A stretch of 64,000 bases of DNA, taken from positions 43,434 through 107,433 of the forward strand of contig JAMPFJ010000001.1 of NCBI GenBank assembly GCA_023664535.1, written 5' to 3'. Position numbers and translations under genes: made by a program. This document shows, one piece after another, positions 45,543-54,497 of the stretch. The notes beneath the pieces were generated by a model. It did not search any database. It had not been told where the DNA came from and was given only the letters and a program-made list of their open reading frames with translations. The DNA is from Bacteroidales bacterium (GTDB lineage: Bacteria; Bacillota; Clostridia; Lachnospirales; Lachnospiraceae). Positions within the stretch are counted from its first letter, which is position 1, and every line of letters begins with the position of its first letter.

Positions 45543-48203
45543 ATGAAAAAAACAGGTGATTGGATAAAAAAGAACTGGAACTATATTCTGGCATTTTTAC
45601 TGCCGTGGATGTTGATTGTCATCCATTCCGTGGTCAGGGAATCATGGCTCACCGGTAAAGGGAGTATATTGTCCGGTGATGCCGGTACCGTATATTACGG
45701 AATGTATGTGGAGCTGTGGAATAAGGTTCATCAGGGCGAATCCTTGTTTTACAGCTGGAATGCAGGGCTGGGAACGGATTTTTTAATCAATTTGTTCCAG
45801 TACATGCTGTCCCCATTTACGGTGCTGTTTCTGCTCGTTCCAAGGAGCGGGATTGCCGATATGCTTCAGTTTGTTATGGTGCTGAAATGGTCCCTTGCAG
45901 CGGCTGCCATGACTTTTTATTTCATGCACACAAAGCATAACAAAATAGAACATCACAAAAAGCTGATGAGTCTGACGTTTGCAGGCGCTTTTTTCCTGGG
46001 AAATGCGTTGATTCAAAATATTTCCTGCATAAGCTGGGGGGATGTATGGATTCTCTTCCCCTTTTTACTGCTGCTTGAAGAGTGGATGGCAGAGGGAAGA
46101 GGCTTCAAGCGTTTTTATCTATGCCTGTCGCTTATGCTGATTTGTAACTTCCGGTTAGCCATTCCGGTTGTTCTGTTTCTGGTTATCTGGTATATTTTGC
46201 AGCTTAAGGGAAGCTTTCGGGAGGAGAAGAAAAATATACTGCGGTATGGATATACGTTACTGGCGGCGGGGTTTACCGGAATGCTGGTCATTGTTCCCAG
46301 TGCTGCAATGACGATGGGAAACGGCAGATTGTATCCGTGGGAAAATGCCGGCGATTATGCCAAAGGGTTTCTGTTGTCCTTCACGGATTTTATCCAGCGG
46401 CTGTTTATTTGTGATTCTTTAAGCATGGCGGCTTCCGGACAGGCGATGCTTTATGTATCGGTTACTGCTGTGGCTGTAGCGGCACTGTTCTTTTTTGTTC
46501 CGATGCAGCAAAAAAAGAAGGGAATTATCCTGCTGCTGGTATTGCTGGCGGCGGGGCTTTGCAACGGGGGGATGAATCTGCTATGGCACGGCTATATCGG
46601 CGTCAACGAGACCGACGGCAGCTTCGCCTTTCTGTTTTCCTTTCTGTTAATTTATATGGCGATGGCTGTGCTGGGTGAGCTTAAGGGACTAAAGCTTTGG
46701 CATGCTGCGGTTGTACTGCTGGCAGGCGTTCTGGCAATCGGATATACCTTTTTTAGCATTACGACTTATCTGGATTTTTATGTTTATCTGGCAACTTTTT
46801 TGCTGTATGTGTTTATTCTTCTGCTTTTGCTCTTTTATTGCAGAAAGAGCATCCAATATCAAAATATGCTGCTGGTATTTGCGGTGCTTTGTCTTGGTGA
46901 ATTGGCGGTAAATGCTTATATGCAGCTCGAGAGCCATAATATGTATCCAATCGAAGAGTGCTACTATCATCAGCAAAGTGAAGTGCTGGGCAATTCCGCC
47001 GATTTACAGGACGGTGAGCGGATTGCGGCTTCGCAGGTTACGGCAAATTACGGTTTTGCCCTGGATAAGCCGGTGGCATCAGGAGAGCTTACCTATACTA
47101 ATGATGCACTCTGGCGGCTGTATCATCAGCTGGGAATGGCAGGGTCAGAGAATTACTATGAATATTCTGGCGGCTCTCCGCTGTTAAATGTGCTGTTTAA
47201 TATCCGCTACGGAATGGGAGAAAGTGCAGTTGTATTCAGTGATGTGGAAAAACGGGGAGAAAATAACGGCTACCGGCTTTATGAGATGAATCAGCTGGCT
47301 GGTCTTGGCTATATGGTCAATGAGGATATTGTGGACTGGCAGCCCGGGGGGAAATCCCCCTTTGCGGCACAGAATGATTTTATCAGGCTGGCAACGGGAG
47401 AAGACGCAGTATTTGAAACGGTAACGCCGGAGTTAACCTGTAATTCACTGTTAGGCGGTTTGAGACTGAAAAGAGAAGAAGAACATAACCATGAGGACGG
47501 AGAAGTGCATTTAGACGAGAACGAAAGTCCGGATACGGTGGTGGAGCCGGATAAGGAAAACGGACAGTACCAGTATCTGTTTGAAAAAATGTATTCCGGC
47601 GATGTGGTGACGGCAAGCTTTGAATCGGATGGGGAATCGGATTATTATGTTTATGTCGAGAGTGAAGAGGACGTTTATTCTACGGTAATGATAGGTGAGG
47701 AGTTCCTGTTTGAGGATGGGATTTCCGCTAAGCAGAGGACCTTCCATATCGGAGTTGTGGAAAAGGGAAAGCGAATCAGTATCGTATCCAATGCGGAAAT
47801 TGATGATTTGGGACAGGATGTACTCTGCTATCAGATTGCGGCGTTTGATGCGGAACGTTTTCAACAGGCTTATGAGAAGCTCACTGAGAGCGCTTATCAG
47901 ATAGAGGATTTTGAAGATAATCGGATTAATGGTACGATTTTTGTGAACACAGACGGAATGATGTTAACCTCTGTGCCGGCGGTAAAGGGATGGATGCTTT
48001 ATGTAGACGATGAACCGACGGATTATCAAGCTATCGGCGGAGCGCTGATAGGGGTTTCCCTGAAGCAGGGAGAACATAGGGTGGAGCTTCGGTATACCAC
48101 GCCTTATCTCGGGCTGGGAATGATATTAACCATAATAGGGCTTGCACTGTTTGCCGGATTCGTTTTCTGGGAAAGAAGAGACGGAATGGCGGCGGGAGAA
48201 TAA
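45543..48203 (+). CDS. YfhO-family large integral membrane protein
   Basis: The 886-residue protein has about 12 membrane helices, mostly in residues 13-470. The YfhO-type opening reads SGDAGTVYYGMYVELW...FYSWNAGLGTDFLINLFQYMLSPF. The last 400 residues form an extracellular beta-rich domain with an acidic stretch (EEEHNHEDGEVHLDENESPD), and one helix closes the C terminus (LGLGMILTIIGLALFAGFVFW). YfhO proteins are linked to glycosylation of lipoteichoic acid in some Firmicutes. An LTA synthase-like gene sits 6 kb upstream, so a role in decorating an envelope polymer is plausible but inferred. It lies 25 bases after prmA and 4 before rsmE. Confidence 0.85.
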   Translation: MKKTGDWIKKNWNYILAFLLPWMLIVIHSVVRESWLTGKGSILSGDAGTVYYGMYVELWNKVHQGESLFYSWNAGLGTDFLINLFQYMLSPFTVLFLLVPRSGIADMLQFVMVLKWSLAAAAMTFYFMHTKHNKIEHHKKLMSLTFAGAFFLGNALIQNISCISWGDVWILFPFLLLLEEWMAEGRGFKRFYLCLSLMLICNFRLAIPVVLFLVIWYILQLKGSFREEKKNILRYGYTLLAAGFTGMLVIVPSAAMTMGNGRLYPWENAGDYAKGFLLSFTDFIQRLFICDSLSMAASGQAMLYVSVTAVAVAALFFFVPMQQKKKGIILLLVLLAAGLCNGGMNLLWHGYIGVNETDGSFAFLFSFLLIYMAMAVLGELKGLKLWHAAVVLLAGVLAIGYTFFSITTYLDFYVYLATFLLYVFILLLLLFYCRKSIQYQNMLLVFAVLCLGELAVNAYMQLESHNMYPIEECYYHQQSEVLGNSADLQDGERIAASQVTANYGFALDKPVASGELTYTNDALWRLYHQLGMAGSENYYEYSGGSPLLNVLFNIRYGMGESAVVFSDVEKRGENNGYRLYEMNQLAGLGYMVNEDIVDWQPGGKSPFAAQNDFIRLATGEDAVFETVTPELTCNSLLGGLRLKREEEHNHEDGEVHLDENESPDTVVEPDKENGQYQYLFEKMYSGDVVTASFESDGESDYYVYVESEEDVYSTVMIGEEFLFEDGISAKQRTFHIGVVEKGKRISIVSNAEIDDLGQDVLCYQIAAFDAERFQQAYEKLTESAYQIEDFEDNRINGTIFVNTDGMMLTSVPAVKGWMLYVDDEPTDYQAIGGALIGVSLKQGEHRVELRYTTPYLGLGMILTIIGLALFAGFVFWERRDGMAAGE

Positions 48204-48207
48204 GACT

Positions 48208-48957
48208 ATGTATCGTTTTTTTGTAAGTTCGGAACAATTCAATACAGACGGTGTGGTAATCACCGGTGAAGATTACCATCATATCCGGAATGTGCTCCGG
48301 ATGAAAGCCGGAGAAGAAATTCTTGTATGCGACGGCGGGGAGAGGGAGTACCGCTGCCAGATTACCGGATATGCGGATGGCGACTCCCTGGTGGAGGCGA
48401 AAATAGTTGATATTTTGGGGAATGCCAGGGAGCTTCCTTCCCGGATTACCCTGTTTCAGGGATACCCCAAAGGAGATAAAATGGAAACGATAGTGCAAAA
48501 GGCCGTTGAGCTTGGCGCTGCCCGGATTGTTCCGGTGGAGATGAAGCGCTGCGTGGTTAAGCTGGATGCGAAAAAAGCGGATAAGAAGCTGCAGCGGCTG
48601 AATGCCGTTGCCTGTAGTGCGGCAAAGCAGTCCAAGCGGGGAAGGATTCCGGAAGTGACGGGAGTGATGAGCCTGGAGGATGCATGCAGCCTTGCACAGG
48701 ATTTGGATTATATTTTGCTGCCTTATGAAAATGCAGATAATATAAATGAATCGAAAAAAGTGATAGAAAATGCAATGGGAAAGCGAAATATCGGAGTTTT
48801 TATCGGACCGGAGGGGGGATTCGAGCCTTCGGAGGTAGATATGATTAGAAAAATTGGCGGGAAAACGCTGACGCTGGGACATCGGATTTTGCGAACAGAG
48901 ACGGCAGGAATAGCGGTTTTATCCCTGCTCATGTTTTTATTGGAGAAAGATGAATAG
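48208..48957 (+). CDS. rsmE: 16S rRNA (uracil-1498-N3)-methyltransferase
   Basis: The 249-residue protein has an N-terminal PUA-like domain (MYRFFVSSEQF, DYHHIRNVLRMKAGEEI). A SPOUT methyltransferase domain follows with FQGYPKGDKMETIVQKAVELGAAR, VFIGPEGGFEPSEVD and LGHRILRTETAGIAVLS, the knot region. It methylates U1498 of 16S rRNA. ATG at 48208 follows GGGAGA near the end of the YfhO gene; a longer frame from 48142 would overlap that gene. The stop lies in the sequence leading to the cysteine desulfurase gene. Confidence 0.96.
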   Translation: MYRFFVSSEQFNTDGVVITGEDYHHIRNVLRMKAGEEILVCDGGEREYRCQITGYADGDSLVEAKIVDILGNARELPSRITLFQGYPKGDKMETIVQKAVELGAARIVPVEMKRCVVKLDAKKADKKLQRLNAVACSAAKQSKRGRIPEVTGVMSLEDACSLAQDLDYILLPYENADNINESKKVIENAMGKRNIGVFIGPEGGFEPSEVDMIRKIGGKTLTLGHRILRTETAGIAVLSLLMFLLEKDE

Positions 48958-48982
48958 GACTACGGCAGGTAATGGAGGTAAC

Positions 48983-50125
48983 ATGGAAGTATATTTTGAC
49001 AATGCGGCAACGACAAGGATTATACCGGAGGTCCGGGAAATTATGCTGGAGACAATGGATAGCGGATACGGAAATCCCTCTTCCCTGCACCGGAAAGGTG
49101 TGGAAGCAGAACAGTATATCCGTTACTCGCGAAAAGTGATTAGCAGGCAGTTGAAATGCGAGCCTAAGGAAATTATTTTCACCTCCGGTGGTACCGAGGC
49201 AAATAACCTTGCGTTAATTGGAATAGCCATGGCGAATAAGCGGGCAGGAAATCACATTATCACAACCGGAATCGAGCACGCTTCGGTGTATAATCCAATA
49301 TTACACCTCCAAGGATTAGGTTTTTGTGTGACTTTTCTCGGGGTAGATAAAACAGGAAAGGTGGATTTGCAGCAGCTGAAAGAAGCCTTGCGGGAGGATA
49401 CGATTCTGGTATCAACGATGGCGGTGAATAATGAGATTGGCACGGTGGAACCTGTTGCGGAAATAGCGCAGACGGTTAAAGCCGTTAACCGGGATATCGT
49501 TTATCATGTAGATGCAGTTCAGGCTTTCGGAAAGCAGGTAATCTATCCTAAACGTATCGGAGTGGACGCTCTTTCCGTAAGTGGGCATAAAATACACGGA
49601 CCGAAAGGAAGCGGGGCTTTGTTTGTGGACAGCCGGATAAAAATATCCCCTGTCCTTCACGGCGGGGGACAGGAAAGAGGTATGCGTTCCGGTACGGAGA
49701 ATACTACGGCGATTGCGGGAATGGGGCGCGCTGTGGAAATCATGTATGACCGGCTGGAAGAAAATACCGAAAAGATGCGCGCAGTAAAAAAGGCGCTGGT
49801 GGAGGGAGCGGTTCAGATAGAAGGGGTTACCGATAATTCCGGGCAGGCTCCCCATATTGCAAGCCTAAGCTTTTCCGGCGTTCGCAGTGAAGTGCTTCTT
49901 CATGCGTTAGAGGAAAAGGGAATTTATGTATCGGCAGGCTCGGCATGCTCTTCTAACCATCCGGCGGTCAGCGGTGTGCTGAAAGCAATCGGACTGGACA
50001 AAGAGCTGCTGGAATCGACGCTCCGGTTTAGCTTTTGTGAATTGAATACCGTGGAGGAAGCGGAATATACGGTAAAGGCATTGCGGGAGCTTTTACCGGT
50101 GCTGCGGCGGTTTACCAGAAAATAA
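48983..50125 (+). CDS. Cysteine desulfurase (NifS/IscS family), likely the ThiI partner
   Basis: The 380-residue protein starts MEVYFDNAATTRIIPEV. It contains GGTEANNLA, HVDAVQAFGK, the PLP lysine in VSGHKIHGPKGSGAL and the catalytic cysteine loop GSACSSNHPAVSGVL. It removes sulfur from cysteine as a persulfide. It is followed at 21 bases by thiI, the arrangement known for dedicated desulfurases (nifZ-type) that feed ThiI for 4-thiouridine in tRNA. No iron-sulfur scaffold gene is adjacent, favouring tRNA thiolation over cluster assembly. ATG at 48983 follows TGGAGG; an upstream ATG at 48950 overlaps rsmE. Confidence 0.93.
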   Translation: MEVYFDNAATTRIIPEVREIMLETMDSGYGNPSSLHRKGVEAEQYIRYSRKVISRQLKCEPKEIIFTSGGTEANNLALIGIAMANKRAGNHIITTGIEHASVYNPILHLQGLGFCVTFLGVDKTGKVDLQQLKEALREDTILVSTMAVNNEIGTVEPVAEIAQTVKAVNRDIVYHVDAVQAFGKQVIYPKRIGVDALSVSGHKIHGPKGSGALFVDSRIKISPVLHGGGQERGMRSGTENTTAIAGMGRAVEIMYDRLEENTEKMRAVKKALVEGAVQIEGVTDNSGQAPHIASLSFSGVRSEVLLHALEEKGIYVSAGSACSSNHPAVSGVLKAIGLDKELLESTLRFSFCELNTVEEAEYTVKALRELLPVLRRFTRK

Positions 50126-50146
50126 GGCTGGAGGAAAGGGAAAAGG

Positions 50147-51343
50147 ATGAAATATAAAGCGTTTTTGATTAAATATGCAGAGATAGGAACAAAGGGGAAA
50201 AACAGATATGTCTTTGAGGATGTTCTCTGCAGGCAGATAAAGGAACATGTGGCGGGTTTAGGCGAGTTTGCCGTCCGCAGGGAGTTTGGACGGATTTTTC
50301 TGGAGGCGGAATCGGATTATGATGAGGAAGATGTGATTGCCGAGCTGAAAAAGGTATTCGGTATTGTCGGAATCTGTCCGATTGTAATGGAAGAGCGTCT
50401 GGAGATGGATGCAGTCCGGCAAAGGGCGGTTGCCTATATGAAGGAGTGTTACGGGGAAACGCCGCTGACGTTTAAAGTCAATGCCAGAAGGTCCAACAAG
50501 GGTTTTCCGATGAAATCCATGGAAATCAACAGCGAGATTGGACATGAGCTTTTGGAAAACTGCCCGAATTTAACCGTTGATGTACACCGGCCGGATGTGT
50601 TGCTGAACATTGAAATCAGACAGCAAATCTATTTTTATTCGGAGACGATTAAAGGAGCGGGAGGGCTGCCGGTGGGAACCAACGGAAAGGCAATGCTGCT
50701 GCTTTCCGGAGGAATTGATTCGCCTGTGGCGGGGTATATGATATCCAAGCGCGGAGTGGAGCTGGAAGCGGTTTATTTTCATGCGCCGCCGTACACGTCG
50801 GAACGGGCAAAGCAGAAGGTTATCGACCTTGCCCGGATTGTATCCGGATATTCCGGTACGATTCGTCTGCATATTGTAAATTTTACGGATATCCAGCTGG
50901 CAATTTATGAGAAATGCCCCCATGAAGAGCTGACCATTATCATGCGGCGGTATATGATGAAGATTGCGGAAACGCTGGCGGAAAAGAATAAATGCCACGC
51001 CCTTGTCACCGGAGAGAGTATAGGGCAGGTGGCAAGCCAGACGATGCACAGCCTCGCCTGCACCAATGAGGTTTGCCGGATGCCGGTGTTCCGTCCCTGC
51101 ATCGGAATGGATAAGCAGGAAATTATTGATATTTCGGAAAAAATAGATACCTATGAAACGTCGATTCTTCCCTACGAGGACTGCTGTACAATCTTTGTGG
51201 CAAAGCATCCGGTGACGAAGCCGGTTTTGGAAATCATTAAGCGTTCGGAGGAAAAATTATCCGATGTGATAGAGGATTTACTGAAAGAGGCTTTGGAAAC
51301 CGTTGAGACCGTTGAAGCAAGAATTGAGGATTTGGCAGAATAG
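50147..51343 (+). CDS. thiI: tRNA 4-thiouridine synthase ThiI (no rhodanese domain)
   Basis: The 398-residue protein has an N-terminal ferredoxin-like part, a THUMP domain (about residues 60-165) and an ATP-pyrophosphatase domain. The latter carries the PP-loop LLLSGGIDSPVAGYM, ITGESIGQ-like TGESIGQVASQT and PYEDCCTIF. It makes 4-thiouridine at tRNA position 8. The rhodanese domain of the Escherichia coli enzyme is absent, as in Bacillus, which fits direct sulfur supply from the adjacent desulfurase. GGAGGAAAGGG lies upstream of the ATG. Confidence 0.95.
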   Translation: MKYKAFLIKYAEIGTKGKNRYVFEDVLCRQIKEHVAGLGEFAVRREFGRIFLEAESDYDEEDVIAELKKVFGIVGICPIVMEERLEMDAVRQRAVAYMKECYGETPLTFKVNARRSNKGFPMKSMEINSEIGHELLENCPNLTVDVHRPDVLLNIEIRQQIYFYSETIKGAGGLPVGTNGKAMLLLSGGIDSPVAGYMISKRGVELEAVYFHAPPYTSERAKQKVIDLARIVSGYSGTIRLHIVNFTDIQLAIYEKCPHEELTIIMRRYMMKIAETLAEKNKCHALVTGESIGQVASQTMHSLACTNEVCRMPVFRPCIGMDKQEIIDISEKIDTYETSILPYEDCCTIFVAKHPVTKPVLEIIKRSEEKLSDVIEDLLKEALETVETVEARIEDLAE

Positions 51344-51394
51344 CGGTAATGGCAGAGGGCAGAAAGCGGTTTTGCCGTAACAGGCGGAATTGGG

Positions 51395-51464
51395 ATAAAG
51401 AAAGGGACTTCTCCGTAAAAGCAATAGCTTCTTCCGGTGGAAGTCCCATAAACATATTCTTTAT
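51395..51464 (-). terminator. Terminator-like hairpin between thiI and the HPr-like gene
   Basis: GGGACTTC (51404-51411) pairs with GAAGTCCC (51440-51447); ATAAAGAA (51395-51402) and TTCTTTAT (51457-51464) can extend it. Read on the minus strand the stem is followed by TTTCTTT, so it most likely serves the HPr-like gene. Confidence 0.55.
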
Positions 51465-51475
51465 CAACAGCGGGT

Positions 51476-51706
51476 TTAGATGATGTATGGCTCAAGAGCT
51501 TTCATAATCTCGGTGTCGTCGCCCTCCGCATGAATATTTAAGTCGATTGGCTGTGAAATATCCAGACTGAAAATTCCCATGATTGATTTTGCATCGATGA
51601 CATATCTGCCGGATACCAAATCAAACTCCGCATCAAATTTTGCAATATCATTAACAAAACTTTTTACTTTGTCAATGGAATTTAAAGAGATTTTAACTGA
51701 CTTCAT
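51476..51706 (-). CDS. HPr-like protein lacking the phosphorylatable histidine
   Basis: The 76-residue protein fits the HPr fold, with the regulatory-site segment AKSIMGIFSL (Ser41, equivalent to Ser46 of HPr) and the C-terminal IHAEGDDTEIMKAL. The active-site region LHARPA, carrying His15 in true HPr, is replaced by NSIDKVKSFV, and the chain is about ten residues shorter. It therefore cannot take part in PTS phosphotransfer at His15. It may be a Crh-like regulator that is phosphorylated on serine, or simply a structural relative. AGGAGGA lies before the ATG. It has its own promoter on the minus strand, facing mtaB. Confidence 0.82.
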   Translation of the reverse strand: MKSVKISLNSIDKVKSFVNDIAKFDAEFDLVSGRYVIDAKSIMGIFSLDISQPIDLNIHAEGDDTEIMKALEPYII

Positions 51707-51729
51707 AGTGAGAATCCTCCTAAAAATAT

Positions 51730-51758
51730 TTGCCGCATGGCATTTCTGCTATTATGAT
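51730..51758 (+). promoter_or_regulatory. Candidate mtaB promoter
   Basis: TTGCCG (51730-51735), 17 bases, TATGAT (51753-51758). It overlaps the divergent HPr-like gene promoter at the -10. Confidence 0.45.
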
Positions 51759-51782
51759 AACTTTTTAAATGCTAAAAGTCAA
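51754..51782 (-). promoter_or_regulatory. Promoter for the HPr-like gene
   Basis: On the minus strand TTGACT (51782-51777), 17 bases, TATCAT (51759-51754). Confidence 0.65.
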
Positions 51783-51825
51783 TATAGAAAAGGATAAAGA
51801 TTAAATAAAGGATAAGAAAAAGATA

Positions 51826-53334
51826 ATGAATGATTGGAAAAACGGAAAGAGATGGAAGGCGGCAGTAATCAATCTGGGCTGCAAGGTAAATAAATATGAA
51901 TCGGATTCCATGAAGGATAAGCTGTCCGATGAAGGCTTTGAAATCGTGGAACCGGAAGAGATGGCGGATATCTATATTGTAAATACCTGCTCCGTTACGA
52001 ATATGGCGCAAAAAAAATCCAGACAGATGTTAAGGCGTGCGAAAAAAAGAAATCCGGAGGCGGTGATTGCTGCTGCCGGATGTTATGTAAATGCGGATTG
52101 CGACGGATTAAAGGGGGAGGAATTTGTCGATATTGTAGTGGGGAATAACTGTAAAAAGGATATTGTGCAGGTAATAAAAGACTATATGGAGGAACGGGAA
52201 AGCGGGAGCATACGGCAAAGCGGCGGCAGAACAAAAGGGGAGCTGTATGTAGATATCGGTAAAACCAGGGAATATGAGGAGATGGGAAGCCTGGGCGCCG
52301 CTCATCTGGACCATCAGAGGGCGTACATTAAAATTCAGGACGGATGTAACCAGTTTTGCTCCTATTGTATTATTCCGTACACAAGGGGAAGAGTGAGAAG
52401 CAGAAAGCCGGAGCAAATCCTTGCGGAAATCCAGCATCTTGCAGGGAAAGGGGTTAAGGAGTTTGTGTTAACCGGAATCCACATTTCCTCTTACGGAGTG
52501 GATTTTGCGGGACAGGGGGAAGAGTATGACCGGCGGATAGACGGGAAAAAGGCGGAGGTCGGAAAAAAGCAGGAGGAAAGCGGTGCGGCAGAAGGAGGGG
52601 AAATCGCAGACCTTGGAGTGCTGGTGGAGAGGATTGCGAAGATTCCGGAGGTAAAGAGAATCCGTCTTGGCTCATTGGAGCCCCGAATTGTCACCGGGGA
52701 TTTTTTGCGGCGTATTTCCGGGACGGATAAGCTTTGTCCGCATTTCCACTTATCGCTTCAGAGCGCATGCGATGCAACGTTAAAAAGAATGAACCGGAAA
52801 TACACGGTTGAGGAATTTAAGGAAAAATGTGAGATGCTCCGGGAATATTTTGAAAAACCGGCAATCACGACGGATGTTATCGTGGGGTTTCCCGGGGAAA
52901 CAGAGGAAGAATTTGCGATAACCCTTAAGAATCTGCAGGAGCTTAATTTATATGAAATCCATGTGTTTAAGTATTCCGTAAGAGCGGGAACCGCTGCGGA
53001 AAGGTTTACGGGGCAGGTTGCGGAGGAAGAGAAGGGAAAGCGGAGCGAGGTTTTGTTAAAGCTTACCGAAAAGCAGAGAAAAGCGTATGAGAGGTCGCTT
53101 CAAGGTGTTCCGGATGAGATTCTGGTGGAGGAGGAGCTTGCGGCGGCAAAGCTGGAGGAGGCTCCGCCGGAGGATGCGGTCTGGGTAAGGGGAATTTCGG
53201 TGAATGGCGCTCCGGCAGACGTTGAGGCATCTGGTAAGGTGAGATATTTCACAGGACATACAAAAAGATATGTTAAGGTGAACATTGCGGCGAAAGGCAG
53301 CCTGATTAATCAGATTGTACAGGTGGAATTATAG
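51826..53334 (+). CDS. mtaB: tRNA t6A37 methylthiotransferase MtaB
   Basis: The 502-residue protein has the N-terminal MTTase domain with three cluster cysteines (LGCKVN, NTCSV, AGCYV). The radical SAM domain has CNQFCSYCIIPYTRGRVRSR, and a C-terminal TRAM domain ends the protein. It adds a methylthio group to t6A at position 37 of tRNA(Lys). After GIHISSYGVDF there is a charged insertion of about 30 residues (EEYDRRIDGKKAEVGKKQEE and more) before the LVERIAKI helix, longer than usual for MtaB. The Shine-Dalgarno site is weak (AAGGATAAG). Its placement after rsmE-type genes matches Bacillus yqeU-yqeV. Confidence 0.94.
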   Translation: MNDWKNGKRWKAAVINLGCKVNKYESDSMKDKLSDEGFEIVEPEEMADIYIVNTCSVTNMAQKKSRQMLRRAKKRNPEAVIAAAGCYVNADCDGLKGEEFVDIVVGNNCKKDIVQVIKDYMEERESGSIRQSGGRTKGELYVDIGKTREYEEMGSLGAAHLDHQRAYIKIQDGCNQFCSYCIIPYTRGRVRSRKPEQILAEIQHLAGKGVKEFVLTGIHISSYGVDFAGQGEEYDRRIDGKKAEVGKKQEESGAAEGGEIADLGVLVERIAKIPEVKRIRLGSLEPRIVTGDFLRRISGTDKLCPHFHLSLQSACDATLKRMNRKYTVEEFKEKCEMLREYFEKPAITTDVIVGFPGETEEEFAITLKNLQELNLYEIHVFKYSVRAGTAAERFTGQVAEEEKGKRSEVLLKLTEKQRKAYERSLQGVPDEILVEEELAAAKLEEAPPEDAVWVRGISVNGAPADVEASGKVRYFTGHTKRYVKVNIAAKGSLINQIVQVEL

Positions 53335-53405
53335 AAAATGACGCTTGTTTTGTCGGATTTTGGGCTTTTATCTGATGATTTGTGGGACGGCTTTCAAGAT
53401 ACAGC

Positions 53406-53434
53406 TTGCAACTTTTGGAAAAGTATATTATCAT
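53406..53434 (+). promoter_or_regulatory. ireB promoter
   Basis: TTGCAA (53406-53411), 17 bases, TATCAT (53429-53434). The same hexamers with the same spacing occur before pilC (62543-62571). Confidence 0.65.
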
Positions 53435-53462
53435 ATAGATATCGAAATAAGGACGTGATGGA

Positions 53463-53729
53463 ATGAATAATCAAAATACGTTTAACACACAATTTGTAGA
53501 AGTGGTAAAAGATAACAATCTGCCTGTAACAGATATTCTTGCACAGGTTTATACGGCGTTGTCTGAAAAGGGATATAATCCGGTAAGTCAGATTGTAGGG
53601 TATGTCATGAGCGGAGACCCTACTTATATAACAAGCTATAAGAATGCAAGAAGCCTGATTATGAAAGCGGAAAGAGACGAGATTATTGAGGTCCTGTTGG
53701 AAAATTATATCGAGACAAGGCTGAAATAA
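53463..53729 (+). CDS. ireB: IreB-family regulatory phosphoprotein (UPF0297)
   Basis: The 88-residue protein ([47 protein letters not shown]) is nearly a textbook UPF0297/DUF965 member. In Enterococcus IreB is a substrate of the IreK Ser/Thr kinase and affects cephalosporin resistance; the conserved Thr residues near the N terminus are present here. ireB-ruvX-DUF1292 is a conserved gene order in Firmicutes. GGACGTGATGG precedes the ATG and a promoter lies upstream. Confidence 0.95.
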   Translation: MNNQNTFNTQFVEVVKDNNLPVTDILAQVYTALSEKGYNPVSQIVGYVMSGDPTYITSYKNARSLIMKAERDEIIEVLLENYIETRLK

Positions 53730-53742
53730 CAGGAGATGAAGG

Positions 53743-54162
53743 ATGCGGATTTTAGGACTGGATTATGGTACTAAGACGGTTGGAGTAGCCCTTAGCGATG
53801 AATTGGGAATCACTGCGCAGCCTATTATGACCATAGAGAGAAAGTCGGAGAATAAGTTACGAAGAACCTTAGCACAGATTGAGGAAATTATCGACGAGTA
53901 TGGGGTTTCTTTTGTTGTGCTTGGATACCCGAAAAATATGAATAATACTGTCGGGCAAAGAGCGGCGGCAACGGAAGAATTTAAGGAGCATATCGAGAGA
54001 AGAACCGGACTGGAAGTGGTGCTGCAGGATGAGAGATTGTCTACGGCAGAGTCGGAGCGGATTTTGATGGAAGCCGGTGTCAGGAGAGAGCGGCGCAAGG
54101 ATTATGTGGACAAGATGGCGGCAGCAGTGATTTTACAAAGCTATCTGGATGCGAAGAATTGA
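53743..54162 (+). CDS. ruvX: Putative pre-16S rRNA nuclease / Holliday junction resolvase-like YqgF (RuvX)
   Basis: The 139-residue RNase H-fold protein starts [19 protein letters not shown] with the catalytic Asp7. It has [14 protein letters not shown], a conserved Glu in [11 protein letters not shown], and ends with [16 protein letters not shown], whose Asp completes the acidic triad. Family members are credited with 16S rRNA 5' maturation or junction resolution. CAGGAGATGAAGG precedes the ATG. It lies 13 bases after ireB. Confidence 0.95.
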   Translation: MRILGLDYGTKTVGVALSDELGITAQPIMTIERKSENKLRRTLAQIEEIIDEYGVSFVVLGYPKNMNNTVGQRAAATEEFKEHIERRTGLEVVLQDERLSTAESERILMEAGVRRERRKDYVDKMAAAVILQSYLDAKN

Positions 54163-54212
54163 CCTTATTTTGATGAATATATGTCTGCCGGGCAGACAGG
54201 GAAGGAAAAAGA

Positions 54213-54497
54213 ATGGAAGAATTAGAAACAATCGTGATTACCTTTGATGACGGAGAGGAAGCGGAATTCTGTGTTTTGGAACAGACACAGCTGATGGGTA
54301 TTAATTATTATATGGTGATACCGGCTGAGGATATCGAAGAGGAAGAGGGAGAATGCTATATTCTCAAGGAGCATGCGGATGATAAGGACGATGCATACGG
54401 AATGTATGAATTTGTAGGAGATGAGCAGGAGCTGGAAAGCTTATTTCCGATTTTTGAAGAATTGTTGGAAGATAGTGATACGGAGGTAGAGTTTTGA
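54213..54497 (+). CDS. DUF1292 family acidic protein (YrzB-like)
   Basis: The 94-residue, very acidic protein (ETIVITFDDGEEAEFCVLEQT, YYMVIPAEDIEEEEGECYIL) matches the DUF1292 family by composition, length and its position after ruvX. The function of the family is not known to me. AAGGAAAAAG precedes the ATG. Its stop codon overlaps the TTG start of RNase J (TTGA at 54494-54497). Confidence 0.9.
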   Translation: MEELETIVITFDDGEEAEFCVLEQTQLMGINYYMVIPAEDIEEEEGECYILKEHADDKDDAYGMYEFVGDEQELESLFPIFEELLEDSDTEVEF

